The notes under the pieces are model-generated. The model was not told the DNA's origin. It did no database searches and saw only the letters and a list, made by a program, of their open reading frames with translations. A stretch of DNA of 64,000 bases from Marinisporobacter balticus (lineage in GTDB: Bacteria; Bacillota; Clostridia; Peptostreptococcales; Thermotaleaceae): positions 124,001 to 188,000 of the forward strand of contig NZ_SLWV01000004.1 of the NCBI RefSeq assembly GCF_004345705.1, given 5' to 3'. Positions 35,474-45,010 of this stretch are shown in pieces (within the stretch, counting starts at the first letter, position 1; each line of letters begins with the position of its first letter). Made by a program: the position numbers and the translations under genes.

Positions 35474-37609
35474 ATGAAGAGAAAAATTTCATTATTGTTG
35501 GTACTAGCATTAATGCTAACATTAGTACCAATGAGTGCGTTCGCGGCAAGTGACAATTCTGTATCAAAAATTATGACAGTAAAAGCGGATACAGAAATAG
35601 ACACAGATGCACCATATTTAAGAATTGAGAATAACAAAGGGGACTTCGGAACAAAAGAAACTATTGAATTAAGATTAGAAAATGCAGAATGGTTAGATGA
35701 AGTAGACGAAACATTTGCAGTTGAGTTTGATAAAGCTGCAACTTCAACTGTGGCAGCAACTGTATATAGAAAATCTGATACAAGAGTAGAATTAGTAGTA
35801 GAAAATGCAATTAAAGATGATGTAATCAATATGCCTTTACATGTAAAAGTGTTAAACGATGGAGAAGCAAAAGTAATTGTAAGTTCAAAAAGTGGTGTAG
35901 TAACAGAAGGTACTTATAAGTTTGCTACAGCAGTAAATGCTTCAACAACAATTAGAATTGACGATACAATCACTTTCTCAAACGTTAAAGCAATCGAGCC
36001 AATTGAAATCGAAGAAAATGCAGTAGGTGCTATTGATGTAGCAAAATTAAAATACATCAGAGTAGAATTAGATAAAGATTTCAAATTACAATATGACAAC
36101 ATTGCAGTAACAGGAGATTTAATCAATGGAACATTAGATGCTACAGCTGTTGAAAAAATTGATGATAATATCATCAAAATCAACTTTGCAGCAGGTACAT
36201 TAAAAAGTGACTTAGGAATTCGTGGAGATATAGAGATTAATGGTTTAACAGTAAACCCTGGCAAAAACGCAAAAGAAGGAAAAGTATATGTAACAATTAA
36301 ATCAAACGTTTCTGAAATCTCAACTACAAAATTAGAAATGGGTAAATTTGCTGAATATGATGTAGAAGTAAAAGCAGATGGAGAAGCAAAAGAAATCTAT
36401 GGTGGTAGATATGAAGGTGTGAACACAACAGATGATGCACATGAACTTCAAAAGTTAATCATCGAAGAAAAAGTAGAAGGTTCTTGGTTAGATGGAAGAA
36501 CTGTATCAGTAGAATTTCCAAGCTGGGTAAAAATCTTAAACGTAACAAAATCAGGAGATACGATTACAAACGAAGATACTGATAAAAATGAATTTGAATT
36601 TGATATCACAAAAACAACAGGAAAGAAAAAAGTAGAATTAACTTTCTTCATATCTGTAGAAGCAGGTAAAACAGGAGATGTTACTGCAAAAGTAGAGAGC
36701 CGAGGATTAGATGAAGATTATGAAGTAGTATTAGGTAAAGCTTTAGCACCAGCAACAATTACTGCAGAAGTAGCAAAGATTAAAGCAGGTGTAAGAGATC
36801 AAGAAATCGGAAAAATTACTATTGCAGAAACAGATGAAGATGCAATCAAAAAAGGAGATCTTATCCTTGAATTAGACAAAGATTTAGATTGGGATGGAGA
36901 ACCTACAGTAAAAGTAACAAAAGGTGATTTAGAAATCGATGAAGACAATATTGATGTAAAAGATAATGTATTAACAATCAAAGTAGAAAGAGAAAGCTCA
37001 GAGCCTTCTACAATCGAAATCACAAATGCAAAAGTAAAAGTAGATCGTTCTATTGCAGAAGGTGCAGTAAAAGTAGAAGTAAAAGGTGATGCTTTAATCC
37101 AAAATGGATATGACAAAACTTTAGCAGACAGCAAAACAGTTCAATTAGACAACGGTAGATTTGACAAAGATTACTATGCAAAATTAGAAGTAGCAAGTGT
37201 CATTACACCAGCTGACAATAACACTTCAGTTGCAAAAGCAGTCCAATTTGTAATCGGAAATGCTGAATACACAGTAGATGGAGAAGTAAAAACTGCTGAT
37301 GTAGCACCATATATTACAGACGGAAGAACGATGTTATCATTAAGATATGTTGCAGAAGCGATGGGTGTAGAAGATCACAACATCATCTGGGACGGAGCTA
37401 CTAGAACCGTAACAATCTTGAAAGGTGATAGAATCGCGCAAGTAGAAATCGGAAGCAACAAACTATTTGTAAACGGTGCAGTAATCCCTATGGATACTGT
37501 AGCAGTAATAAAAGATGGAAGAACGATGCTTCCAGTAAGCTTCATCGCGAAAGCTTTAGGATCACAAGTAGAGTGGGACGGAGCAACTAGAACTGTAACA
37601 ATTAAATAA
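35474..37609 (+). CDS. S-layer-like secreted protein with C-terminal stalk domain (paralog 1)
   Basis: A 711-residue exported protein (signal peptide ending SAFA-A). Most of it is acidic, beta-rich and of low cysteine content, as expected for surface-layer proteins. The C-terminal ~115 residues are two copper-amine-oxidase-N-like stalk units (DGRTMLSLRYVAEAMGV, DGRTMLPVSFIAKALGS, each followed by W-GATRTVTI). It shares long stretches with the next gene, so they are tandem paralogs. A strong promoter, strong Shine-Dalgarno site and uniform codon use suggest very high expression. Being the main S-layer subunit is inference; no SLH domain is present. Confidence 0.75.
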   Translation: MKRKISLLLVLALMLTLVPMSAFAASDNSVSKIMTVKADTEIDTDAPYLRIENNKGDFGTKETIELRLENAEWLDEVDETFAVEFDKAATSTVAATVYRKSDTRVELVVENAIKDDVINMPLHVKVLNDGEAKVIVSSKSGVVTEGTYKFATAVNASTTIRIDDTITFSNVKAIEPIEIEENAVGAIDVAKLKYIRVELDKDFKLQYDNIAVTGDLINGTLDATAVEKIDDNIIKINFAAGTLKSDLGIRGDIEINGLTVNPGKNAKEGKVYVTIKSNVSEISTTKLEMGKFAEYDVEVKADGEAKEIYGGRYEGVNTTDDAHELQKLIIEEKVEGSWLDGRTVSVEFPSWVKILNVTKSGDTITNEDTDKNEFEFDITKTTGKKKVELTFFISVEAGKTGDVTAKVESRGLDEDYEVVLGKALAPATITAEVAKIKAGVRDQEIGKITIAETDEDAIKKGDLILELDKDLDWDGEPTVKVTKGDLEIDEDNIDVKDNVLTIKVERESSEPSTIEITNAKVKVDRSIAEGAVKVEVKGDALIQNGYDKTLADSKTVQLDNGRFDKDYYAKLEVASVITPADNNTSVAKAVQFVIGNAEYTVDGEVKTADVAPYITDGRTMLSLRYVAEAMGVEDHNIIWDGATRTVTILKGDRIAQVEIGSNKLFVNGAVIPMDTVAVIKDGRTMLPVSFIAKALGSQVEWDGATRTVTIK

Positions 37610-37832
37610 TCGAAATATTTTCAAATAAAATAAGAGCCAAAAGGCTCTTGTTTTATTTTTTGTAAGATAATCGTAATGATTTGTAACATCGCTGTAATGG
37701 TAATTTATACTTATTTTATATATAATAAGTATAGATTTTGACATATAGAAAAATATACCTATAAATGAAAAAAATATATAATAAATTAAAATATACATTT
37801 ATTACACTTATATTACAGATAGTATGAAAATA
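37610..37832. other. Intergenic region between the S-layer-like paralogs
   Basis: After the terminator at 37627-37660 the sequence is very AT-rich (poly-AT tracts at ~37705-37800) up to the promoter at 37833. No gene was found. The AT tracts could act as an UP element or curved DNA. Confidence 0.5.
37627..37660 (+). terminator. Terminator of S-layer-like paralog 1
   Basis: AAGAGCC-AAAA-GGCTCTT hairpin followed by GTTTTATTTTTT. Confidence 0.9.
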
Positions 37833-37861
37833 TTGACTACATAAGAAAACATTGGTATAAT
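37833..37861 (+). promoter_or_regulatory. Strong sigma-A promoter of S-layer-like paralog 2
   Basis: TTGACT-N17-TATAAT, with an AT-rich upstream region. The predicted start near 37868 gives a leader of about 120 nt. Confidence 0.85.
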
Positions 37862-37886
37862 CAGTCATGTATTATAGAGAATTATT

Positions 37887-37949
37887 CTTTGAAAGCACAT
37901 TAAAATATAATGTGTTTTCAAAGGATAATGATCCAAAGGGACTATCCTT
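37887..37949 (+). promoter_or_regulatory. Stable 5'-UTR hairpins of S-layer-like paralog 2
   Basis: CTTTGAAAGCACATTA (37887-37902) pairs with 37908-37923 over 16 bp with one G-U and a 5-nt loop. A second stem AAGGATA/TATCCTT spans 37921-37949. Neither has a T-run. Position near the 5' end suggests mRNA protection, as known for other S-layer messages. Confidence 0.6.
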
Positions 37950-37987
37950 AAAAATCAAAAAACAATATTAAAAGGAGGAAATTTATA

Positions 37988-40390
37988 ATGAAGAAAAGAA
38001 TTTCATTATTATTGGTGCTGGCGTTAATCATTTCATTAGTACCAATGAGCGCATTTGCTGCATCTGACAACTACGTTAATGGTCCAGCGAAAGCGAAAAA
38101 AGACGCAAACTTAACAACAATGGCAGTACCTGTTTTAAACATTGAAAATGACAAGGGAAACTTTGGTCATGAAGAAACAGTTACCCTTACTGTAAAAAAT
38201 GGTGATTGGTTAGGGGAAGATGATACAAATTATAGTAAAAATCCAACAGTTAGATATGGTGCGGATCCTGCATTTGCAAATGATCTAGCAACTGAGATTG
38301 AAAACCTTAGTAAAAAGGGAAGTGACACAGTAATAGCTACAGTTTACAGAAGATCTGATTCAAGAATTGAACTTACTGTTAAAGCTGCAACTGTTGCTGG
38401 TAATACTGCGACAGAAGCACCAAGTGGAACTAAAATTGCAAAAGATCTTGTGTTACAAATTCCTATGTGGGTAATCATGGATGGAGAACTAGCTGAAGTA
38501 CAAGTTGATTCTAAGACTGATAGAATTACAGAAGGTACTTATAAAATTGGTTCAGGAAGTACTGGAGACACAACAGTGTGGATTGAAGGAACAAAAACAT
38601 TTTCTAAAATAGAAAAAATCAAAGATATTTTCGTAGAAGAAAATTCTGTAGGAGCTTTAAGTGATTTTAGCGGAAGAAAACATATCAAATTAAAATTAAA
38701 CAAAGATTTTAAATTTGATATAAGTGCTGCTAAAGTTCAAGGTAGTTTAGTGGCAAGTAATGGAACACTTGCGGAAATCACAAAAGATGGTAGCGGTAAT
38801 GTAAATGGAGGAAACTGCGAACTTTCTAGTGATAAAGAAGAATTAAGAATCTATATTACAAACGGTAACGATCTAGGTGCTATAAAATTACAAAACTCTA
38901 AGTATGCTGAAAAACTAGAAATTACTGGATTGAAAGTAAATCCTGGTAAAGATGCAAAAGAAGGAAAAGTAAATATTAGTTTCACTTCAAACGTTACTGA
39001 AATTGAATCAAAAACTCTTGAAATTGGAGAATATGCTGATTACAAAGTAAATATTAACGCGGATGGAGAACCAAAAGAAGTATTTAGTGGAAGATATGAA
39101 ACAAATATAGACCCTGAGAAAAAAATAGGAACAGGTAACACAGTTGATTTAGCGACAGATTTAGCTTTAACTTCTGATGAAGCACACGAATTACAAAAAT
39201 TAATCATTGATGAAAAAGTAAAAGGTGCTTGGACAAATGATAAGAGTGTAACAATTACATTCCCAAGTTGGGTTAAAATCCTTTCTGTTAAGAGAGGCGA
39301 AGATTACAATTTTATGCAAAGTGCAGATATAGATAAAAATGAATATGAATTCAATATGGGTGGTTGCACAGACAATGATAAAAAGAAAAAGCTAGAATTA
39401 ACTTTCTATGTATCTGTAGAAGGCGGTAAAGAAGGAGATATCGAAGCAATAGTAAGCGGAAGAGCATTAGATAAAGAAGAAAAAGTAGTTCTTGGAAAAG
39501 CAGTGAGTCCTGTAAAAGTTGAAGGTGAAGTTGCTAAAATTAAAGCAGGGGTAAGAGACCAAGAAATTGGAAAAATCACTATGACAGAAGTAAAAGCGGG
39601 TGCAATCCAAGAAGATAAAAATATCGTTCTTGAATTAGATACAGATATGGACTGGGATGATGAGCCAGTAGTAAAAGTAACTAAAGGTGACTTAGAGATC
39701 GATGAAGATGATATAAAAATAGACAAAAATGATAAAAATGTTTTAATCATTCCTGTGGATAGAGAAAGTACACAACCATCTACAATTGAAATCACTAAAT
39801 CAAGAGTAAAAGTAGATAGAGCTATTGCAGAAGGATCTATCAAAGTAGAAGTAAAAGGTAATGCAATCATGGCTAATAGCTATGACAAAGACGCACATGA
39901 AAACAATACTAAAAAAGATTTACTAGATGATTATGGATTCTTCAACAACAACTACTATGCAAAAGTAGAAGTTGCTAACGTAATCACTCCAGCAGATCAA
40001 AATACTACAACTGCAGAAGCAGTTAAATTCGTAATCGGAAATGCTGAATACCAAGTTGGAGAAACAGTAGAAACTGCTGATGTTGCTCCATACATCAAAG
40101 ATGGTAGAACAATGTTATCATTAAGTACTGTTGCAAAAGCTTTAGGTGTTCCTCAAGAAAATATTCTTTGGGATGGAAATACAAGAACAGTTACAATCAG
40201 AAAAGGTAATGTTTATACACAAGTAGTAATTGGAAGCAACATCTTAAAGGTTGGAGCAGTTGAAATTCCTATGGATACAGTTGCTGAAATCAAAGAAGGA
40301 AGAACTTGCTTACCAGTAAGCTATGTAGCAACAGCTCTAGGCGCAAAAGCTGAGTGGGATGGAGCTACAAGAACAGTTACTATTAAGTAA
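37988..40390 (+). CDS. S-layer-like secreted protein with C-terminal stalk domain (paralog 2)
   Basis: An 800-residue exported protein that begins almost identically to paralog 1 (KKRISLLLVLAL) and has the same plan: long acidic beta-rich region, then two stalk units at the C-terminus (DGRTMLSLSTVAKALGV, EGRTCLPVSYVATALGA, each with WDG-TRTVTI). Shared internal blocks include AKIKAGVRDQEIGKIT and VTKGDLEIDED. It has extra insertions in the first half and near residue 370. AAAAGGAGG and a stable leader point to high expression. One paralog may be the dominant layer subunit and the other an alternative; this is not decidable from sequence. Confidence 0.75.
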   Translation: MKKRISLLLVLALIISLVPMSAFAASDNYVNGPAKAKKDANLTTMAVPVLNIENDKGNFGHEETVTLTVKNGDWLGEDDTNYSKNPTVRYGADPAFANDLATEIENLSKKGSDTVIATVYRRSDSRIELTVKAATVAGNTATEAPSGTKIAKDLVLQIPMWVIMDGELAEVQVDSKTDRITEGTYKIGSGSTGDTTVWIEGTKTFSKIEKIKDIFVEENSVGALSDFSGRKHIKLKLNKDFKFDISAAKVQGSLVASNGTLAEITKDGSGNVNGGNCELSSDKEELRIYITNGNDLGAIKLQNSKYAEKLEITGLKVNPGKDAKEGKVNISFTSNVTEIESKTLEIGEYADYKVNINADGEPKEVFSGRYETNIDPEKKIGTGNTVDLATDLALTSDEAHELQKLIIDEKVKGAWTNDKSVTITFPSWVKILSVKRGEDYNFMQSADIDKNEYEFNMGGCTDNDKKKKLELTFYVSVEGGKEGDIEAIVSGRALDKEEKVVLGKAVSPVKVEGEVAKIKAGVRDQEIGKITMTEVKAGAIQEDKNIVLELDTDMDWDDEPVVKVTKGDLEIDEDDIKIDKNDKNVLIIPVDRESTQPSTIEITKSRVKVDRAIAEGSIKVEVKGNAIMANSYDKDAHENNTKKDLLDDYGFFNNNYYAKVEVANVITPADQNTTTAEAVKFVIGNAEYQVGETVETADVAPYIKDGRTMLSLSTVAKALGVPQENILWDGNTRTVTIRKGNVYTQVVIGSNILKVGAVEIPMDTVAEIKEGRTCLPVSYVATALGAKAEWDGATRTVTIK

Positions 40391-40394
40391 TGAA

Positions 40395-40433
40395 ATAAAA
40401 AAGAACTTTCCTTAGGGAAGTTCTTTTTTATTT
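40395..40433 (+). terminator. Terminator of S-layer-like paralog 2
   Basis: AAAAAAGAACTTTCC-TTA-GGGAAGTTCTTTTTT, a strong hairpin with a T-run. Confidence 0.9.
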
Positions 40434-40523
40434 ATTTCATGACATCACAAAAATTTCATAAAAAATTAAGAACTGATTTCTATTTTATTATGGTATAATA
40501 ACAAAATAGGAGGAGATGTGAAA

Positions 40524-42056
40524 ATGGATAGTAGACTAAAGAAAATAAGTATTGGAGCGACTATATTTACGCTATTTATGGGAAGCATTGCTGTAGCAGA
40601 GGACGTATCTTTGATGGAAGTAAAATTCACTATTGGACAGCCCAAGTATCAAATAGGAGCTACGGAAAAAAATATAGATGTCATACCGTACATAAAAAAT
40701 GGAAGAACTATGCTGCCAATAAAATATGCAGCAGAAGTGATCGGTGTAGATGAAAAAGATATTACATGGGATGAAAAAAGTAAGACCGTTACCCTTTTTA
40801 AGGATAATAGTATTATCCAAATGACAGTCGGGAATAAGATTTTGGTGAAAAATGGAAAACAGATGGTGATGGAAGCTGCACCAGAGATTATGAATGGAAG
40901 AACCATGTTGCCAGTAAGTTATATCGCAAAAGCTTTAGATATAGAAATAAAATGGAATAGCATTCAAAATACTATTACGGTAGTGACACAAAAAGATATA
41001 ATAGAGCCTACGAAAGAAAAGGAAATTACATGGGATTACAATTATGATCAATTATTAGAAAAAGCTTTAAAAAGCAACAAAGATTTAAGAAAAACCAAAA
41101 TGCTTTTAGATAAAGCAGAAGAATTAAAGGATGATGCTACTCAAAGCTTTGAATCAGTTAATGAAATTCCTAGTAATATGACATCAGATCCTAAAGTAGC
41201 GGGTAAGAAAAATTTAGTTTATAGAAACTATAGAGGTCAGCAAATAGCATTAAATGTAGCAGAAAAAGATGTAGAAACCATGAAAGAAAAAATCGCTTAT
41301 GATGTAAAAAATGCTTATTATAATGTATTAAAAAGTGAAAAAACTAAAAAACTAGCGGCACTAGGCTTAGAAATTAAGCGTGAAAAGATGAATCATGCCA
41401 ATTTAAAATATGAGCAAAGTATGACCAGTGAATTTGAAAAAAATAAAGCAAAAAGAGATTATGAAGAAGCAAAAAAAACCTATGAAATGAGTCAAAAAGC
41501 ATTAGATTTAGTATACGAAGGTTTAAACTATTCAGTAGGCTTTAAACCTGAAGAAAGGTATATTCTAGAAGATCATATCGTATTTGATGAAATACCAGAA
41601 GTAGATCTAAATCTAAATACCCACATTCCTACAATGATTAATAAAAGTCCACAAATATGGGCATTAGAACAAAAAATTGACTTAGCTCAATTAGGGCTTG
41701 ATTTATTTGTATTTAATAGTGATGGGGATTATGAAGCGACAAAAATTGATCGAAATACTTTAGATGTGGATCTTTCAAGCTTAAAAGAAGCTTATGAAGA
41801 AAATCTAAGAAAACTGCATACAGGTCTTGAAACACTCGAAAAAAAATATGAAAGTACGCAGATTGCGCTAGAAAAAGCACAAGAGGATTTAAAAGTTGAA
41901 AAGCTTAACTATGCGGTTGGAAATGGTATTGCGTTGCAAGTAAAAGTTGCTGAAATACAAGTAGAGGAATTGAAAAATAAACGAGATGAAATTATCATGG
42001 AATATAATGATAAAGCCACTTTATATCAAAAACCTTGGTTGGCGCTTTCAAAATAG
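40524..42056 (+). CDS. Stalk-domain plus TolC-like helical protein
   Basis: I choose ATG 40524, 10 nt after GGAGG (GTG 40518 is too close), giving 510 residues. A signal peptide is followed by two stalk units (~30-150: NGRTMLPIKYAAEVIGV, NGRTMLPVSYIAKALDI). Residues ~165-505 are almost all helical with TolC-type phrasing (YDQLLEKALKSNKDLRK at the start; KLNYAVGNGIALQVKVAEIQVEELKNK near the end), as in the outer-membrane efflux family. No outer-membrane genes are seen here. It may form a periplasm-like or wall-spanning coiled-coil structure. It follows the S-layer genes but has its own possible TATAAT at 40494-40499. Confidence 0.7.
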   Translation: MDSRLKKISIGATIFTLFMGSIAVAEDVSLMEVKFTIGQPKYQIGATEKNIDVIPYIKNGRTMLPIKYAAEVIGVDEKDITWDEKSKTVTLFKDNSIIQMTVGNKILVKNGKQMVMEAAPEIMNGRTMLPVSYIAKALDIEIKWNSIQNTITVVTQKDIIEPTKEKEITWDYNYDQLLEKALKSNKDLRKTKMLLDKAEELKDDATQSFESVNEIPSNMTSDPKVAGKKNLVYRNYRGQQIALNVAEKDVETMKEKIAYDVKNAYYNVLKSEKTKKLAALGLEIKREKMNHANLKYEQSMTSEFEKNKAKRDYEEAKKTYEMSQKALDLVYEGLNYSVGFKPEERYILEDHIVFDEIPEVDLNLNTHIPTMINKSPQIWALEQKIDLAQLGLDLFVFNSDGDYEATKIDRNTLDVDLSSLKEAYEENLRKLHTGLETLEKKYESTQIALEKAQEDLKVEKLNYAVGNGIALQVKVAEIQVEELKNKRDEIIMEYNDKATLYQKPWLALSK

Positions 42057-42107
42057 AGAATGATTCTTCAAAAAAATAATATTTTTATCGTTTAACAAAG
42101 TTTGCAT

Positions 42108-42138
42108 ACCAACTAAGATAAATCTTGGTTGGTTTTTT
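42108..42138 (+). terminator. Terminator of the TolC-like gene
   Basis: ACCAACTAAGAT / ATCTTGGTTGGT arms with a very small loop, then TTTTTT. Confidence 0.8.
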
Positions 42139-42259
42139 GATATATTACTATTTTATTACATTTCCTATTTTTAAAAGGATTTTTTAGTTATATATAGAAT
42201 ACATACACAAAATGCGAAAATGAATAAAAAATGTAGATATGAGGAGGTAAATATATACA

Positions 42260-44374
42260 ATGAAAAGAAAAATTAGTTTTGTACTTGTTGTGTGGATGTT
42301 TGTATTGAGTACCATTAGTAGTTTTGCAGCGGTATCTTTTTCGGATGTACCAAGCAACCATTGGGCAAAGGATTTTATTACAAAGATGGCAGATAAAAAA
42401 ATTATTAGTGGGTATTTTGATGATTATACCTTAAAGGCTACCTTTAAACCAGACAAAAGTGTAAGTTACATAGAAGCAATGCAAATGATTTACAATACGT
42501 TAAAAGCAGCAAATAAGCTAAAGTCTACTACAGGACTTGCAACGAAATATGCAGCAGCATTAAATGCAAATAAAATACCTACTTGGGCACATGAAGCAGT
42601 AGCTTATGGCGTAGAGTATGGTATTTTGCATCAAGATGAAGTAAAGGCATTTGTAAAAAATGGAAATCCGGTATATGCAAAAAAGGTAGATGTAGCTGTA
42701 TTCATTGGGAAATCTTTGGAGATGAAACTTGAAGCCCTTCCAGTACTTAATTTTGTAGATGCTGAAACCATAAAAACAGCAGCGCTTCCATATGTAGATC
42801 TTTTGAAAAAAAATAAAATTGTTGATGGAGATACACAAAATAAATTTAATCCAAATAGCATTATAAATAGAGCAGTAATGGCGACTATGTGTTCAAATAC
42901 TTATGATCTAATAGTAAAGGAATCAACTGTAGTTGTATCACCAAGTACACCTGTATTAAGTGACCTAGAAGGAACCATCGATTATGTGTCATCAGATGCA
43001 AAAATGCTTATTGTAAAAGATACGAAAGGTGATAAAAAGTCTTATACATTAAAAACTACATATGTTAGAAAAGATGGTAAATATATTACTTTAAATGATC
43101 TAAAACAAGGAGATACTGTAAAATTAACATTTAACACAAGTGGTGATGTGCAAGGAATAGAGGTAAAAGTATCTTCAAATGCTACAACGGGATCAGATGA
43201 TAAAACAAGAATTATTGATTATATTGATGAAGATGCAAAATTACTTATTGTAAAAAATAAAAAAAGCAAATCTGAAGTTTATAATTTAAAAGGGGTTCGT
43301 ATCAAAATTGGTGGAAGATCAAAAGATATTGATGACTTAAATAAAGGGGATGGCATCAAGCTTATTTTTGATAACAAAGGAGAACTTGATGAAATCCAAG
43401 TAGATGATACAGTAACAAGTATGGAAGGTCGTGTAGAAAGCTTAAAAGAAATTGATAAATATGATAAGACGTATTTATTAATGGCCCGAGATAGAACTAA
43501 TTTAATTATAAAAAAAGAATTGAAAATTGATAAAGATACAGAGATTGAATATGATAGAGACGATGTAGATGCAGATAAACTAGTAAAAGGCATGGATATT
43601 TATATCAAATATGTAGGAGACCGTGCTATAAAAATAGAAATAGACGAGGAAGATAAGACGTATCAAGGAATTTTGGATTCAAGAATACTATTTAAAAAAG
43701 AACCAATTTTAAAATTGCAAATGAACAGTGGCGATGTTAAAGAATTTACAGTAGATGATGATGTAGATATTGATCGTGATGGAGATGATAAATTAGATTT
43801 ACTAGAAGAAGGAGATATTGTTACGATAAAAGTTGAGTATGGAAAAGTGACAGAAATTACAGCCATAGAACGTACAGATAAAAGAAGTAAAGTAGATGGG
43901 GTTATTAAACAAATTACGCGGGGTGATCCTTCAAGTATCACTATTAAAACAGATGATAAAGAAACCTTAAAATATGAAATAAAAAGGGGGATAACGGTTG
44001 AAATAAAAGATAAAGATGGTAAAAAAGATAAGAATAAAGAATTAAAAGACTTAGAAATTGGCTATGAGGTGAGACTTCGTCTTGATAACGGAAAGGTTAA
44101 TAAGATTGAAGCAGAAGGAAAGGCGAGTACAGATAGAATTACAGGAGAGATTATAAGGATCTATGGTAGTATTATTAGCGTAAGACTTTTCAATGTAAAA
44201 GATCGTGAAGACGATAAAATTTCTGTATTTTTAGAGGATGATGCAAAGATTATTGGTTCAGATGGGAAAGAGACAAGATTAAAAAATTTAGATGAAGATG
44301 ATGAGATTATGATGAATGGGCGTTTTGAAGATGAGGATATGTTTAAGGCAAGTAGAATTGTGGTAATTGATTAG
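42260..44374 (+). CDS. SLH-domain protein with repeated small beta modules
   Basis: A 704-residue exported protein. Three SLH repeats lie right after the signal peptide: ~25-80 (FSDVPSNHWAKDFITKM), ~95-155 (KIPTWAHEAVAYGVEYG) and ~160-215 (FVDAETIKTAALPYVDLL). The remaining ~470 residues hold about six to seven repeated beta units with the phrase L-x-x-G-D-x-(V/I)-x-L-x-F followed by G-x-(V/L)-x-x-I (LKQGDTVKLTFNTSGDVQGI, LNKGDGIKLIFDNKGELDEI). The unit resembles that of the protein at 25119-26789. The N-terminal SLH block anchors the repeats to the wall. GAGGAGG lies upstream. Confidence 0.8.
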   Translation: MKRKISFVLVVWMFVLSTISSFAAVSFSDVPSNHWAKDFITKMADKKIISGYFDDYTLKATFKPDKSVSYIEAMQMIYNTLKAANKLKSTTGLATKYAAALNANKIPTWAHEAVAYGVEYGILHQDEVKAFVKNGNPVYAKKVDVAVFIGKSLEMKLEALPVLNFVDAETIKTAALPYVDLLKKNKIVDGDTQNKFNPNSIINRAVMATMCSNTYDLIVKESTVVVSPSTPVLSDLEGTIDYVSSDAKMLIVKDTKGDKKSYTLKTTYVRKDGKYITLNDLKQGDTVKLTFNTSGDVQGIEVKVSSNATTGSDDKTRIIDYIDEDAKLLIVKNKKSKSEVYNLKGVRIKIGGRSKDIDDLNKGDGIKLIFDNKGELDEIQVDDTVTSMEGRVESLKEIDKYDKTYLLMARDRTNLIIKKELKIDKDTEIEYDRDDVDADKLVKGMDIYIKYVGDRAIKIEIDEEDKTYQGILDSRILFKKEPILKLQMNSGDVKEFTVDDDVDIDRDGDDKLDLLEEGDIVTIKVEYGKVTEITAIERTDKRSKVDGVIKQITRGDPSSITIKTDDKETLKYEIKRGITVEIKDKDGKKDKNKELKDLEIGYEVRLRLDNGKVNKIEAEGKASTDRITGEIIRIYGSIISVRLFNVKDREDDKISVFLEDDAKIIGSDGKETRLKNLDEDDEIMMNGRFEDEDMFKASRIVVID

Positions 44375-44416
44375 TTTTTATGGCTAATATTTCTAAAATA
44401 TAGTAAAAGTATATTT

Positions 44417-44457
44417 GAAACCCGACTAGGAAAATACCCTAGTTAGGTTTCTTTTTT
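44417..44457 (+). terminator. Terminator of the SLH-repeat gene
   Basis: GAAACC..ACTAGG / CCTAGT..GGTTTC arms, then TTTTTT. Confidence 0.9.
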
Positions 44458-44468
44458 GTATTTACACA

Positions 44469-44498
44469 TTGTCCCAACCTCCCATTTAATGATATAAT
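44469..44498 (+). promoter_or_regulatory. Probable sigma-A promoter of kal-kce
   Basis: TTGTCC-N18-TATAAT. No -24/-12 box was seen here, so kal-kce may not be under direct sigma-54 control. Confidence 0.6.
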
Positions 44499-44576
44499 GA
44501 TATGGGCATGATTTACTTTTGGGCAAGGCTTTCAATATCTTTATAAAAAACATAAAGATATTAGGAGGAATATAAA

Positions 44577-44969
44577 ATGGAAAAAACAATCAAAACATCA
44601 TTAAGATTGAGAATGAGTGCAAAGGACGCACATTACGGTGGAGAATTAGTAGATGGCGCGCATATGGTACATTTATTTGGAGATTTGGCGACAGAGCTAT
44701 TAATCATGCGTGATGGAGACGAGGGGTTATTTGCAGGATACGAAGAAATTAAATTTTTAGCACCTGTTTATGCAGGAGACTATATTGAAGTCGTTGGAGA
44801 AATCATCAAAGAAGGAAATACTTCAAGAAAAATGAAGTTTGAAGCAAGAAAAGTAGTGATTTCAAGAAAAGATATCAGTGCGTCGGCAGCGGATGTATTA
44901 GATGAGCCAATCGTTGTTTGTACAGCGATTGGAACTTGTGTTACACCAAAGGATTCTCAAAGAAAATAA
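44577..44969 (+). CDS. kal: 3-aminobutyryl-CoA ammonia-lyase
   Basis: Eliminates ammonia from L-3-aminobutyryl-CoA to give crotonyl-CoA, the last amine-releasing step of lysine fermentation. A single-domain hotdog-fold protein of 130 residues, the usual size for Kal (acyl-CoA thioesterase-like core with DAHYGGELVDGAHMVHLFGD). AGGAGG lies upstream. Its pairing with kce, 41 bp downstream, separates it from generic hotdog thioesterases. Confidence 0.9.
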   Translation: MEKTIKTSLRLRMSAKDAHYGGELVDGAHMVHLFGDLATELLIMRDGDEGLFAGYEEIKFLAPVYAGDYIEVVGEIIKEGNTSRKMKFEARKVVISRKDISASAADVLDEPIVVCTAIGTCVTPKDSQRK

Positions 44970-45010
44970 GTTAGAAGAAAAAAAATTTAAGATGAGGAGT
45001 GGACACAAGC

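Noticed and set aside
35425..40906. Several serine-rich minus-strand frames (e.g. 35425-35829, 39406-39870)
   Set aside because: Antisense shadows of strongly codon-biased surface genes, without ribosome sites or promoters.
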